Source: Bacteroidales bacterium UBA6377 (GTDB lineage: Bacteria; Bacteroidota; Bacteroidia; Bacteroidales; UBA932). Taken from it: DNA of 64,000 nt. The notes beneath the pieces are model-generated. The model saw only the letters and a program-made list of their open reading frames with translations. It did no database searches and had not been told where the DNA came from. Both the position numbers and the translations under genes were made by a program. Numbering within the stretch: position 1 is the first letter of the stretch; the number at the start of each line of letters is the position of its first letter. Below, piece by piece: positions 43,288 through 51,707 of the stretch. The stretch lies in NCBI GenBank assembly GCA_002438805.1, contig DJQV01000015.1, positions 124,001 to 188,000 on the forward strand, in the 5' to 3' direction.

Positions 43288-46275
43288 ATGAACATCAGAT
43301 CACTGTTCCTGTCAGCGGCGCTGCTCCTTTCCGCAGTGCTCGCCTCGGGACGCGAGAAGTACAACTTCAACTCGGGGTGGCTCCTCAGGGTCGGGGACAT
43401 CCCGTCTGCGGAAAGCCGTTCATTCAAAGACTCCGGCTGGCAGAAGGTCACCCTCCCTCACGCCTTCAACGAGGACGAGGCCTTCAAGGTCAACATCAAA
43501 GACCTCACCGACACCGTGGTGTGGTACCGCAAGCACTTCACCATGCCGAAATCCGCCCGCGGCAAGAAGGTCTTCATCGAATTCGAGGGAGCACGCCAGG
43601 GAGTCGATTTCTACGTCAACGGCAAGCTGGCCGGCAAGCACGAGAACGGTGTCATGGCCTTCGGCTTCGACATCACCCCGTATCTCAAGTCCGGCAGCAA
43701 TGTCATAGCCGTGCGCGTGGACAACAACTGGGACTTCGCCGAGAGGACCACGGGAGTGAAATACCAGTGGAGCAACCGCAACTTCAACGCCAACTACGGC
43801 GGCCTGCCGAAGAACGTCTGGCTGCACGTCACCGATAAGCTCTACCAGACCCTCCCGCTCTACTCCAACCTCCAGACCACGGGAGTCTACATCTACGCCT
43901 CCGACATCCGTGTGAAATCCCGCACTGCGGTCATCAACGCAGAGTCAGAAGTACGCAACGAGACCGGCAAGGCGCAGACCGCCGTCTACAAAGTCAGCGT
44001 CACAGACCCTGACGGCAAGCTCGTCACCAGCTTCGCATCAACACCACAGGCCATAGAGGCCGGACAGACGGTCACCCTCAGGGCATCCGCTCCCGCCAAA
44101 GGCCTGCACTTCTGGAGCTGGGGCTACGGCTATCTCTACGATGTTCGCACAGCCCTCGAAGTGGACGGCAAGACAGTCGATGAAGTCTGCACCCGCACCG
44201 GTTTCCGCAAGACCCGCTTCGCAGAGGGCAAGGTATGGCTCAACGACCGCGTGCTCCAGATGAAGGGATACGCCCAGCGCACCTCAAACGAATGGCCGGC
44301 CCTCGGAATGTCCGTCCCGGCATGGCTGAGCGACTACTCCAACGCCCTCATGGTCGAAGACAATGCCAACCTCGTCCGCTGGATGCACGTCACCCCGTGG
44401 AAGCAGGATGTCGAGTCATGCGACCGCGTCGGGCTCATCCAGGCGATGCCTGCAGGTGACGCGGAGCGCGATGTGGAAGGCCAACAGTGGAACCAGCGCA
44501 AAGAACTCATGCGCGACGCCATCATCTACAACCGCAACAACCCGTCAATCATCTTCTACGAATGCGGCAACGAATCCATCTCCCGCGAACACATGCTTGA
44601 GATGAGGGAGATCCGTGACAAATATGACTTCTACGGCGGCAGGGCAATCGGCAGCCGCGAGATGCTCGACATCCGCGAGTCCGAATACGGCGGCGAGATG
44701 CTCTATATCAACAAGAGCGCCCACTCCCCTTTCTGGGCCATGGAATACTGCCGCGACGAAGGTCTGCGCAAATACTGGGACGATTACTCATATCCTTTCC
44801 ACAAGGAGGGCGAGGGCAACAAGGGCTTCCACTCCGCTATGACAGGCAAGACCGTGGCAGGAGACGCCTCCCCGTACAACCACAACCAGGACCAGTTCAC
44901 CGTGGAGCTCGTGCGCCGCTGGTATGACTACTGGAGGGAAAGGGCAGGCTCCGGGCAGAGAATCAGTTCCGGCGGGGTCAAGATCATATTCTCCGACTCC
45001 AACACCCACTTCCGCGGCGTGGAGAACTACCGCCGCAGCGGTGTCACAGACGCGCTGCGCATCCCGAAAGACGGCTTCTTCGCCCATCAGGTGATGTGGG
45101 ACGGCTGGGTGGATGTCGAGAACCCGCGCATCTACATCGTCGGCCACTGGAACTACGACAAAGGCACTGTAAAGCCTGTATATATCGTATCCAACACTGA
45201 ATCCATCAAGCTCTTCCTCAACGGCAAGGAGATCACCGGCCTCAAACGTGACTACGAGTTCCTTTTCACCGCAGAGAACGTCACATTCGAGCCGGGCAAG
45301 ATCGAGGCTATAGGCTACAACGGCGGCAAGGAAGCCGCACGCTACGCCATCGAGACGGCAGGGCAGCCGACCGCGATCAAACTTTCCAAGATTGAGAACC
45401 CTTCAGGCTGGAAGGCTGACGGGGCAGACGTCGCCCTCGTGCAGATCGAAGTCGTCGATGCACAGGGACGCAGATGCCCTCTCGCCAACGACATGATCCA
45501 CTACGACCTCGAAGGTCCGGCAGAGTGGCGAGGCGGCATGGCCCAGGGCCCGGACAACTATATCCTCGCCCAGGATTTCCCTGTTGAGTGCGGTGTCAAC
45601 CGCGCCATCATCCGCTCCACCACCACTCCGGGAAAAGTGACCCTCAAGGCATCGGCCGAAGGTCTCAAGGGAGCGGAAATTTCTCTTGAAACCATTCCTT
45701 TTGAAGTCACAGGAGGTCTCAGCACATATATTCCTGGCGACCACCTCAAAGGCCGGCTCGACAGAGGCGAGACCCCGCAGACTCCTTCATACTCCGACCG
45801 CTGTGTCGATGTGGAGATAGTCTCCACCTCCGCAGGAGCCAACGCAGACAAGGCCGGCGCATCATTTGACGACAACGAGCTGAGCGAATGGACCAACGAC
45901 GGAAGGCTCTCCACCGCCTGGATCACCTACCGGCTCGGCAGGATGGCCCAGATCGATGAAGTCTGCGTCAAGTTCACCGGCTGGCGCATGCGCAGCTACC
46001 CTATCGAGATCTACGCCGGGGATGAACTCATCTGGGAAGGCGAGACCCCGCGCTCTCTGGGCTATGTGCACCTGCCGGTCAAGCCTGTCATGACACGCGA
46101 GATCACGGTCAAGCTCAAAGGCTCAGCACAGGATGAGGACGCCTTCGGCGGCATAGTCGAAGTCGTGGCCCCGGCCGCAGGAGAACTCGACCTCTTCAAG
46201 GCCAAAGGCGCCGAGAAGAAGAGCAACGAACTCCGCATCGTCGAGATAGAATTCAAGGAAAATCTTCTACAGTAA
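43288..46275 (+). CDS. GH2 family glycoside hydrolase (beta-galactosidase-like) with C-terminal discoidin-like domain
   Basis: The 995-residue protein has a signal peptide (about 1-21) and a GH2 sugar-binding sandwich (WQKVTLPHAFNEDE, VDFYVNGKLAGKHENG, PYLKSGSNVIAVRVDN). The TIM barrel carries the acid/base candidate in YECGNES (about Glu428) and a nucleophile candidate in FWAMEY (about Glu486). Ig-like domains of the DUF4982 kind follow, then a discoidin-like sandwich at about 860-960 (ASFDDNELSEWTNDGRLSTAWITYRLGR). The likely role is removal of beta-galactosyl or similar side chains from rhamnogalacturonan-I; the exact linkage is unknown. The ATG at 43288 is chosen because longer frames lie inside susD and the terminator. 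Confidence 0.85.
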   Translation: MNIRSLFLSAALLLSAVLASGREKYNFNSGWLLRVGDIPSAESRSFKDSGWQKVTLPHAFNEDEAFKVNIKDLTDTVVWYRKHFTMPKSARGKKVFIEFEGARQGVDFYVNGKLAGKHENGVMAFGFDITPYLKSGSNVIAVRVDNNWDFAERTTGVKYQWSNRNFNANYGGLPKNVWLHVTDKLYQTLPLYSNLQTTGVYIYASDIRVKSRTAVINAESEVRNETGKAQTAVYKVSVTDPDGKLVTSFASTPQAIEAGQTVTLRASAPAKGLHFWSWGYGYLYDVRTALEVDGKTVDEVCTRTGFRKTRFAEGKVWLNDRVLQMKGYAQRTSNEWPALGMSVPAWLSDYSNALMVEDNANLVRWMHVTPWKQDVESCDRVGLIQAMPAGDAERDVEGQQWNQRKELMRDAIIYNRNNPSIIFYECGNESISREHMLEMREIRDKYDFYGGRAIGSREMLDIRESEYGGEMLYINKSAHSPFWAMEYCRDEGLRKYWDDYSYPFHKEGEGNKGFHSAMTGKTVAGDASPYNHNQDQFTVELVRRWYDYWRERAGSGQRISSGGVKIIFSDSNTHFRGVENYRRSGVTDALRIPKDGFFAHQVMWDGWVDVENPRIYIVGHWNYDKGTVKPVYIVSNTESIKLFLNGKEITGLKRDYEFLFTAENVTFEPGKIEAIGYNGGKEAARYAIETAGQPTAIKLSKIENPSGWKADGADVALVQIEVVDAQGRRCPLANDMIHYDLEGPAEWRGGMAQGPDNYILAQDFPVECGVNRAIIRSTTTPGKVTLKASAEGLKGAEISLETIPFEVTGGLSTYIPGDHLKGRLDRGETPQTPSYSDRCVDVEIVSTSAGANADKAGASFDDNELSEWTNDGRLSTAWITYRLGRMAQIDEVCVKFTGWRMRSYPIEIYAGDELIWEGETPRSLGYVHLPVKPVMTREITVKLKGSAQDEDAFGGIVEVVAPAAGELDLFKAKGAEKKSNELRIVEIEFKENLLQ

Positions 46276-46296
46276 AGCAAGTTCCCCAGACGCAAT

Positions 46297-46337
46297 GAGG
46301 AAGGCCCTGAAGTCTATCTGACTTCAAGACCTTCCTC
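46297..46337. terminator. Hairpin between convergent GH2 and toxin genes
   Basis: GAGGAAGG and TGAAGTC pair with GACTTCA and CCTTCCTC around loop TATCT. It has no strong T-run on either side, but its place between convergent genes suggests a shared terminator. Confidence 0.55.
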
Positions 46338-46356
46338 TTATCTTGAATACATATTC

Positions 46357-47103
46357 CTACCGCCAAGACATACCGATGTCCCAATGGACAGCATATTTCG
46401 CAGATGTTTTTTCCTTGGGCAAGTTGAACTCTTCAAGAATAAGTTCGTATGCCTGAGGGAATTCTTCCAACCACTTGCCCACAGCAACCTCATAGGTATC
46501 AGACTTGATATTATAGAATATTCTGCCACGAGGTTTATCCTGATAAGCTCCGACATATGGACCTGAACCATCGCCATGATACTTTTGCTTTCGGAACTCC
46601 CTCTTCCATACATCTTCATGCATTTCAGAACAAGTAATCCTGCCATCTGAAGCATTCGCCTGAGTGTAATCACTGATTTTGTGTGAGACGACTCCGAAAA
46701 GTTCATTTCTTGAACGATTGTACCAGAACAATCCGACTTTGGGTTCTGAGTCCTTGCCGCGGTTTGCCGCCATCTGGGACATCACAGCCGCATATTCGTC
46801 CTGCGTAAAGGCCTGCAGAGAAAAACCGGATTTTCCCCCACTATGGGAAGCACCTATGAAAGAAAATGAGATGACGATCAATTTCGTATCGTCGAAGACA
46901 TAGTACATTTCATCTGTTGCAGATAGTTTACGCATCCAGATTCCGCTATATGCCCCGGTGAGTTGGACTGGCAGACCCGCTCCCTCAGTCGGGTGCTCAA
47001 GAGTATCCTTGATCGTAGCCTTTACCTTTAACGCAAGGGACGGATCCGAGCTCTTCAATACCTTATACGCATCCAATGCGCTAGGCAGAAACTCCAATAT
47101 CAT
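46357..47103 (-). CDS. Txe/YoeB-like toxin fused to an unrecognised C-terminal domain
   Basis: Residues 1-~85 resemble the Txe/YoeB/RelE mRNA interferase fold: FLPSALDAYKVL, then HPTEGAGLPVQLTGAYSGIWMRKLSATDEMYYVFDDTKLIVISF, matching the NP-x-EG-x-G-x-P, L-SG-W-R and D-LI blocks of YoeB, with Glu40 and Arg58 in catalytic-type places. The terminal His-Tyr that YoeB needs is absent; the chain reads FSFIGASHSGG and continues for about 160 residues. The C-terminal part (about 121-248: VGLFWYNRSRNELFGVVS, FRKQKYHGDGSGPYVGAY, FYNIKSDTYEVAVGKWLEEFPQAYELI) is rich in aromatic residues and is not a domain I can name. Its start overlaps the Phd/YefM-type antitoxin by 4 bases. At 248 residues it is nearly three times the size of YoeB. 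Confidence 0.7.
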   Translation of the reverse strand: MILEFLPSALDAYKVLKSSDPSLALKVKATIKDTLEHPTEGAGLPVQLTGAYSGIWMRKLSATDEMYYVFDDTKLIVISFSFIGASHSGGKSGFSLQAFTQDEYAAVMSQMAANRGKDSEPKVGLFWYNRSRNELFGVVSHKISDYTQANASDGRITCSEMHEDVWKREFRKQKYHGDGSGPYVGAYQDKPRGRIFYNIKSDTYEVAVGKWLEEFPQAYELILEEFNLPKEKTSAKYAVHWDIGMSWR

Positions 47104-47351
47104 AACTCATCTATATCAACAGTGACCGCCTTCCCGGAATTGAGTTCTTCGATTCCGGATTCAAGCCGTCCGGACAACTTCTCGGAGAACAATACTTTTT
47201 CCGTTTCCTTGATAGAGTTATATTCATCAAGCGATATAAGGACAGCAGCCGTATTACCACGGTTAATCAGCAGTGAACTTGAATTATTGATGACATCATC
47301 AACATAACGCTTCACATTGGCCCTGAACTCAGAAATTGTTGCAACAGTCAT
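47100..47351 (-). CDS. Phd/YefM family antitoxin
   Basis: The 83-residue protein begins with MTVATISEFRANVKRYVDDV and contains LLINRGNTAAVLISLDEYNSI, the DNA-binding Phd/YefM fold that normally pairs with YoeB/Doc toxins. The C-terminal half (after about 50) is acidic and likely wraps the toxin. It is the first gene of a two-gene operon, stopping in a 4-base overlap with the toxin, and it probably represses its own promoter through the palindrome at 47376-47391. Confidence 0.88.
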   Translation of the reverse strand: MTVATISEFRANVKRYVDDVINNSSSLLINRGNTAAVLISLDEYNSIKETEKVLFSEKLSGRLESGIEELNSGKAVTVDIDEL

Positions 47352-47366
47352 ATTCTAGTTTTTTTA

Positions 47367-47397
47367 CAAAATTACGTACAATATTTTGTACAACAAA
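47367..47397 (-). promoter_or_regulatory. Toxin-antitoxin promoter with palindromic operator between -33 and -7
   Basis: On the minus strand TTTG (47397-47394) and TAATTTTG (47374-47367) are exactly 19 bases apart, a full consensus match. The spacer holds a perfect palindrome GTACAA-NNNN-TTGTAC (47376-47391), placed for autorepression by the antitoxin. Confidence 0.8.
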
Positions 47398-47424
47398 ATA
47401 TTTACAACATATTTACATTGGCCA

Positions 47425-47455
47425 AAGAGGCCGCCCCGGTGAAGGGCGGCCTCTT
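47425..47455. terminator. GC-rich hairpin downstream of the PL22 gene
   Basis: A 12-base-pair stem AAGAGGCCGCCC/GGGCGGCCTCTT lies between the PL22 stop and the toxin-antitoxin promoter. T-runs are short on the minus strand (TTT) and longer on the plus strand (ATTTTT). It likely ends the PL22 operon. Confidence 0.7.
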
Positions 47456-47475
47456 ATTTTTGCAGCAACATGCAA

Positions 47476-48816
47476 TTACTTATTATACTGCTTGTAGAAC
47501 GGAAGCTTTGTCAGATCCACTGTCACGAGGCAGAGTCTCTTACCGTCTGAATAGTGGCCGCTCTGGAAGCAGAGGGTCTTGCCGTCAGGGCTGAAGAAAG
47601 GCTGGGCATGGTCTGGTGCCATCTTGAGATCGGAAGCGATCATGTGGCGGTAGCCGTTGGCCACGTTGATCACCCATACGTCTCCGCCGAAAGTATCACC
47701 GGCAGCCCACTGGTTGTCACGGGTCGAGTTGCAGTGCCAGAAACCGCGGCCACGCAGAGCGCTCTCGCGATCCTTCTCCATCTCCACGTTGCCGAGGCAC
47801 TCCACATCATCGGTACGCAGGTTGATGCGGAAGATTCCGCTGGCCTGCTTGCGGAGACGATCCTGCCATCCGAGCACATTGAAATATACATAGTCCTCAG
47901 TGCCGAAGGTCTCGTGGGTCACCCAATCAAGAGGTGTCTCCTTGTAGAGAGGCTTGTAGGTGCAGGCATCAGCATCGGCGTACCACATCCTCTGGTCGGC
48001 GTCACCGCCGGTCTCGCAGCAGAACACGATTTCTTCAGGACGGAAACGGCTTGCCTGGATATGGCCTACCTTGAAGTCAACGTCGCAAATCTTGGTCACC
48101 TCGCCGGTCTTCAGGTTCATCTTGCGGATTCCGCTGAGAGTCTGGGAAACCTTTACAGGCTGGTCATCACGCGGCACGAAAGCCTTGGCCTTCATGGCGG
48201 CGATCTCCTCCGGAGTGCCTTCGCGGGTCACGGTAATGTAGGCATACTCATCCTCGCTGTTGACGCACCATCCGCCAGGACGGCCCATCTCCGGGCTTGT
48301 CGGGAACACGCCGAGTTCCTTCAAATAGCTGTCGAACGAGCCGGCGCTGTTCTTCCTGGCATCAGCGAAGAGCTTGTCAAGATCCATGACATAAAGAGTC
48401 CAGTCTTCTCCGACACGCTTGTTGACAAACAGCTTGTTGGACCTGTTAGCAAGGAACACGGAGCCGACGCTTCCCTCGGTCACCTGGATGATCTTGCCGG
48501 TGGCGACCTCGACGAAGAAATACTGTGTCGGGGTGAACTCCCTCACCTTGCCGTCAGGCATGGTATGCTTCTGTGGAGCCTCACCTGCCCGTGTGGAAGA
48601 GCGGAAAAGAAGATATTTTCCATCTGGCGTCCACATGGGATCGGTCTGATAGATGAATTTGTCATTTTTCTTCGTGTCCGTGAGGACAACAAGCGAAACT
48701 CCAGTCTGCGGATCCTTCACGACCTTCTTCTCCGAAGGCTGGAACTTTCCGAACTGAGCATTCGCAGATGAGATCGCAACCATAAATACGGCTGCAGCAA
48801 GCAATGCTTTTTTCAT
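47476..48816 (-). CDS. Oligogalacturonate lyase (PL22)
   Basis: The 446-residue protein is a seven-bladed beta-propeller. It has a signal peptide (about 1-20, ISSANAQ) and the FIYQTDPMWTPDGKYLLFRSS blade opening. The family catalytic His is in VGHIQAS; metal-site candidates lie in FWHCNSTRDNQW and DHAQPFFSPDGKTLCFQSG, matching the His/Gln-rich manganese site of PL22. It cleaves unsaturated and saturated digalacturonate into monomers, feeding hexuronate catabolism. A predicted signal peptide suggests a periplasmic site. It is the last gene of a minus-strand operon with two GH28 genes upstream (34 bases after the GH28 stop). Confidence 0.9.
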   Translation of the reverse strand: MKKALLAAAVFMVAISSANAQFGKFQPSEKKVVKDPQTGVSLVVLTDTKKNDKFIYQTDPMWTPDGKYLLFRSSTRAGEAPQKHTMPDGKVREFTPTQYFFVEVATGKIIQVTEGSVGSVFLANRSNKLFVNKRVGEDWTLYVMDLDKLFADARKNSAGSFDSYLKELGVFPTSPEMGRPGGWCVNSEDEYAYITVTREGTPEEIAAMKAKAFVPRDDQPVKVSQTLSGIRKMNLKTGEVTKICDVDFKVGHIQASRFRPEEIVFCCETGGDADQRMWYADADACTYKPLYKETPLDWVTHETFGTEDYVYFNVLGWQDRLRKQASGIFRINLRTDDVECLGNVEMEKDRESALRGRGFWHCNSTRDNQWAAGDTFGGDVWVINVANGYRHMIASDLKMAPDHAQPFFSPDGKTLCFQSGHYSDGKRLCLVTVDLTKLPFYKQYNK

Positions 48817-48850
48817 TTTGAACTGGTTAATGTGTTAATTGTAAACATAC

Positions 48851-50269
48851 CTACAGCCGCTTGAGAGGCTTTCCGTTGATGGTGCAGTCCTCGAAGAGCA
48901 CCTCCCCCACTCTGCCGTGAGAGAAGTTTCCACCTGAGCTGACCCCGTCAAAGCGGCAGCCTTTGAGTTTGACGCCACCGATGTTCGTCCTGTCTTCAAG
49001 GCCATACAGCCACAGGCCGTATTCAGACTTGGAGCAAGTGACATTCTCCAGCACCACGTTCCTCACTTCCGGATAGAAATCCCTCCGGGCCTTCTCGCGC
49101 GGCTCATAATCAAGGTTTATACGCAGCACGGCCTCGCGGCACTGCCCTACCGTCACATTGCGGACATATATGTTCTCTATCACGCCACCTCTGGCCGGCG
49201 ATGTCTTTATGCGTATGACCCTCTCAAGATTCGGAGAATCCATCCGGCAGTTCTCCACGAAGAGATTTCGGAAACCGCCTGAGATTTCGGAACCGATCAC
49301 CACCCCGCCGTGGCCGTCGTTCATTGTGCATCCCCGCACTACGATGTTCTCGCTCGGCACGTTCCATCTCCTGCCGTCCTCGTTGCGCCCGCTCTTGATG
49401 GCGATGCAGTCGTCCCCGGTGTCAAAGAGACAGTTCTCTATCAGCACGTTGCGGCATGATTCAGGATCGCAGCCGTCCCCGTTTGGGCCGTTGTTGACTA
49501 CATGCACCCCGCGAACTGTGAGGTCCTCGCAGAACAGCGGATGGATCACCCAGAACGGGGAGCGGAGCAGCGTCACATCCTCGATGAGCACGGTGGTGCA
49601 GCGGTTGAAGTTGATGGTCTGGGGGCGCAGGCAGTCCGTCTCGCCGTAGATCCTCTCCTCCACCGGGACGCGGCTCTCGGCCTGCTCGAGAAGTTTCAGC
49701 CTTGAGGCGCGCCAGGTCTTGCCGTCGGGGCCGGTGAAATCGTTGCGCTCGATGTTTTTCTGGCGGCCCCACCAGTTCTCGCGGGAAGCCTGCCCGTCTA
49801 TTGTGCCCTTGCCTGTAATGGCGATGTTGGTCTCGCCGTAGGCGTAGATCAGAGGCCTGGCGTTGTAGCAGTCCAGCCCCTCCCAACGGGTAAGCACTGC
49901 CGGGAAATAAAGGGAGACATCCGTCGAGAATCTCAGCACCGCCTTGTCGGACAGATGCAGACGGACATTGCTCTTGAGCGTGATCGGGCCGGTGTAGAAA
50001 ACGCCGTCAGGCACCACCACCGTCCCTCCTCCGGAGCGGCTCATCTCCACTATCGCAAGGTTGATGGCATCGTGGGCAAGCCTGTCCGGTTCGTCAGCCA
50101 CAGCACCGTAATCCATTATGGAAACGCTACGGTCAGGAAAAAGCACCTTTGACATCCCGGAAACTATCCTTTCGGCTTCGGCCCAAGGGTCCGGGGCCGC
50201 AACGGCCCTGCCTGCCGCAAGTGCGCCGCACAGCAATGCGGCTGCGATGAATCTACTGCTTGACATCAT
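48851..50269 (-). CDS. GH28 polygalacturonase, secreted, canonical motifs
   Basis: This 472-residue protein has a signal peptide (ALAAGRAVAAP, cleaved near 25) and the full canonical GH28 set: NNGPNGDGCDPES, DTGDDCIAIKSGRNEDG, GHGGVVIGSEISGG and VIRIKTSPARGG. It should hydrolyse polygalacturonate, possibly exo-acting by its resemblance to long-loop bacterial members. The start is at one of two adjacent ATGs (50269 or 50266), overlapping the preceding GH28 gene by up to 17 bases. A much longer open frame reaching 50860 is only read-through into the antisense/other frame of that neighbour and is not used. PL22 follows. Confidence 0.88.
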   Translation of the reverse strand: MMSSSRFIAAALLCGALAAGRAVAAPDPWAEAERIVSGMSKVLFPDRSVSIMDYGAVADEPDRLAHDAINLAIVEMSRSGGGTVVVPDGVFYTGPITLKSNVRLHLSDKAVLRFSTDVSLYFPAVLTRWEGLDCYNARPLIYAYGETNIAITGKGTIDGQASRENWWGRQKNIERNDFTGPDGKTWRASRLKLLEQAESRVPVEERIYGETDCLRPQTINFNRCTTVLIEDVTLLRSPFWVIHPLFCEDLTVRGVHVVNNGPNGDGCDPESCRNVLIENCLFDTGDDCIAIKSGRNEDGRRWNVPSENIVVRGCTMNDGHGGVVIGSEISGGFRNLFVENCRMDSPNLERVIRIKTSPARGGVIENIYVRNVTVGQCREAVLRINLDYEPREKARRDFYPEVRNVVLENVTCSKSEYGLWLYGLEDRTNIGGVKLKGCRFDGVSSGGNFSHGRVGEVLFEDCTINGKPLKRL

Positions 50270-51590
50270 TGATATAGGTATTGATGAGTTTGAGATTGCT
50301 AATGGCCGAACTCTCCCATTCAGGCGCCGGGGTGTTGACTCGGACGTTCTCGAAAGTGAAATCATCGAGAGTGAATTCTTCCGGCACAGGACGCAGCTCA
50401 GCGAAGCTCTTGCATTCGAGGTTGAGATTCCTGAATATGATATGCTCCCCGTATGAGCGCGGGATGTCCTTGCGGTCCTTGAGATCGAAGAACTGCTTCC
50501 AGGCCCCGACATTGAGCACGCAGCGGCAGCTGCCCTCGATGCCGTCGAGAGTGATGTACTCATAATGCTGAGGGGTGTCCGGACGCATCTTGAGCTGGAG
50601 CAGGGACTGCCCTCGGTCCACCTTGCAGTTGCGGACGATGATGTTGCGGGTCTGTATGCACTCGCTCCCGCAGGTGATGCAGCTCCCGGTGGTGCGGTCG
50701 AAGAAGCACTCCTCCACCAGGATGTTGCTGTTCGGCCCGTTGTTCTCGTCCTTGTCAGCCCACGGGCCCTTGCCTCCCTTGAAGCAGATGGCATCATCGT
50801 TGACCGTGATGCGGCAGCCCTTGACATGCACATTGGAGCACACGTCCAAATCGATCCCATCGGCGCTTGCGGACTTTATCGGCTCGCGCGGGGAGAATAT
50901 CCTGAGATTCAAAAGCTTGATATGGTCGGTCTTGTAGATGTGGCATGTCCAGAAAGGAGAGTTCTGGAGAGTGACGTCAGCGATGGTGACGTTGCGGCTG
51001 CCGGACACGTGCACGAGGCGGGGGCGCTGCTCGTCCTTGTTGGTGCATTTGGGATTCCACTGGCGGCGAATGCGGAACGCCTTCCAGTAAGGACTGCCGT
51101 TGCCGTCGATGGTGCCGCTGCCGGTAAGGGTGAACCCGTCAAGCCCGTCAGCGTTAACGAGAGCCGGGAAATACTTGCAGACTTCTCCTTCTATGCGGGT
51201 CATAACGACCGGAAAATCGTAGATGTGCTCGCTGCCGAGGAGCACCGCCCCGCGTAGAAGGTGCAGATGGGTTCCTTGCCTGAAGAAAAGGGCGCCGCTC
51301 TTGTATATGCCCTCGGGTATCACCACGACTCCGCCGCCTTCCTCGGCAGCCTTGTCTATCACACTCTGTATCAATTCAGTCTGCACATTGTCCGGATCGC
51401 TTATGGCACCGTAATCGGCGATGTTGTATAGTTTTCCGAGCGTCTCAGGTGCTGGGACTTCAGCACTCTTGAACCACTCCGGGACAGGCGTCCCGTCCGG
51501 AAAGAGGAAAGGCTGCTCCTTGGCTTTCTTCCTGGCGTCGGCCGGCAGCATGGCGCACAGCACGAGCAGGGTCAAAATCATTCTTTTCAT
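50253..51590 (-). CDS. GH28 polygalacturonase-like enzyme, secreted, atypical active site
   Basis: The 445-residue protein starts at MKRMILTLLVL with a signal peptide ending near PADA. It is a paralogue of the protein at 19118-20443: both begin PDGTP-EW/KWF and share VNDDAICFKGGKGPWAD, GSECI-RN and LKMRPDTPQHYEYI. The acidic residues of GH28 are present (SADGIDLD and the Asp pair), but the His-bearing GHG motif reads TGSCITCGSE and no RIK is seen. It may be a distinct exo-acting subgroup. It heads the GH28-GH28-PL22 operon and is divergent from the second GH2 gene (117 bases). Confidence 0.83.
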   Translation of the reverse strand: MKRMILTLLVLCAMLPADARKKAKEQPFLFPDGTPVPEWFKSAEVPAPETLGKLYNIADYGAISDPDNVQTELIQSVIDKAAEEGGGVVVIPEGIYKSGALFFRQGTHLHLLRGAVLLGSEHIYDFPVVMTRIEGEVCKYFPALVNADGLDGFTLTGSGTIDGNGSPYWKAFRIRRQWNPKCTNKDEQRPRLVHVSGSRNVTIADVTLQNSPFWTCHIYKTDHIKLLNLRIFSPREPIKSASADGIDLDVCSNVHVKGCRITVNDDAICFKGGKGPWADKDENNGPNSNILVEECFFDRTTGSCITCGSECIQTRNIIVRNCKVDRGQSLLQLKMRPDTPQHYEYITLDGIEGSCRCVLNVGAWKQFFDLKDRKDIPRSYGEHIIFRNLNLECKSFAELRPVPEEFTLDDFTFENVRVNTPAPEWESSAISNLKLINTYINDVKQ

Positions 51591-51675
51591 CTGGTCGGTA
51601 ATTTGAATTGGTATCGTTTTAGATGTTGTTTCACAAAAATAGCCATTTATTTTCAGAAATGGCAAGATTAATTCG

Positions 51676-51683
51676 TAACTTTG
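51676..51683 (+). promoter_or_regulatory. -7 element for the GH2 and triple-fusion operon
   Basis: TAACTTTG matches TAnnTTTG 24 bases before the GH2 start. The -33 region is only a weak match. Confidence 0.5.
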
Positions 51684-51707
51684 ACCAATTGCACATAAAA
51701 CCACAAT

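Noticed and set aside
47554..48771. 405-residue plus-strand open frame
   Set aside because: Antisense to the PL22 lyase, whose propeller motifs and catalytic His are on the minus strand; no start context or domain on the plus strand.
50270..50860. N-terminal extension that would make the canonical GH28 gene start at 50860
   Set aside because: The extra residues are low-complexity Ser/Ala/Thr/Arg sequence that is the alternative frame of the upstream GH28 gene; a proper signal peptide starts at 50269.
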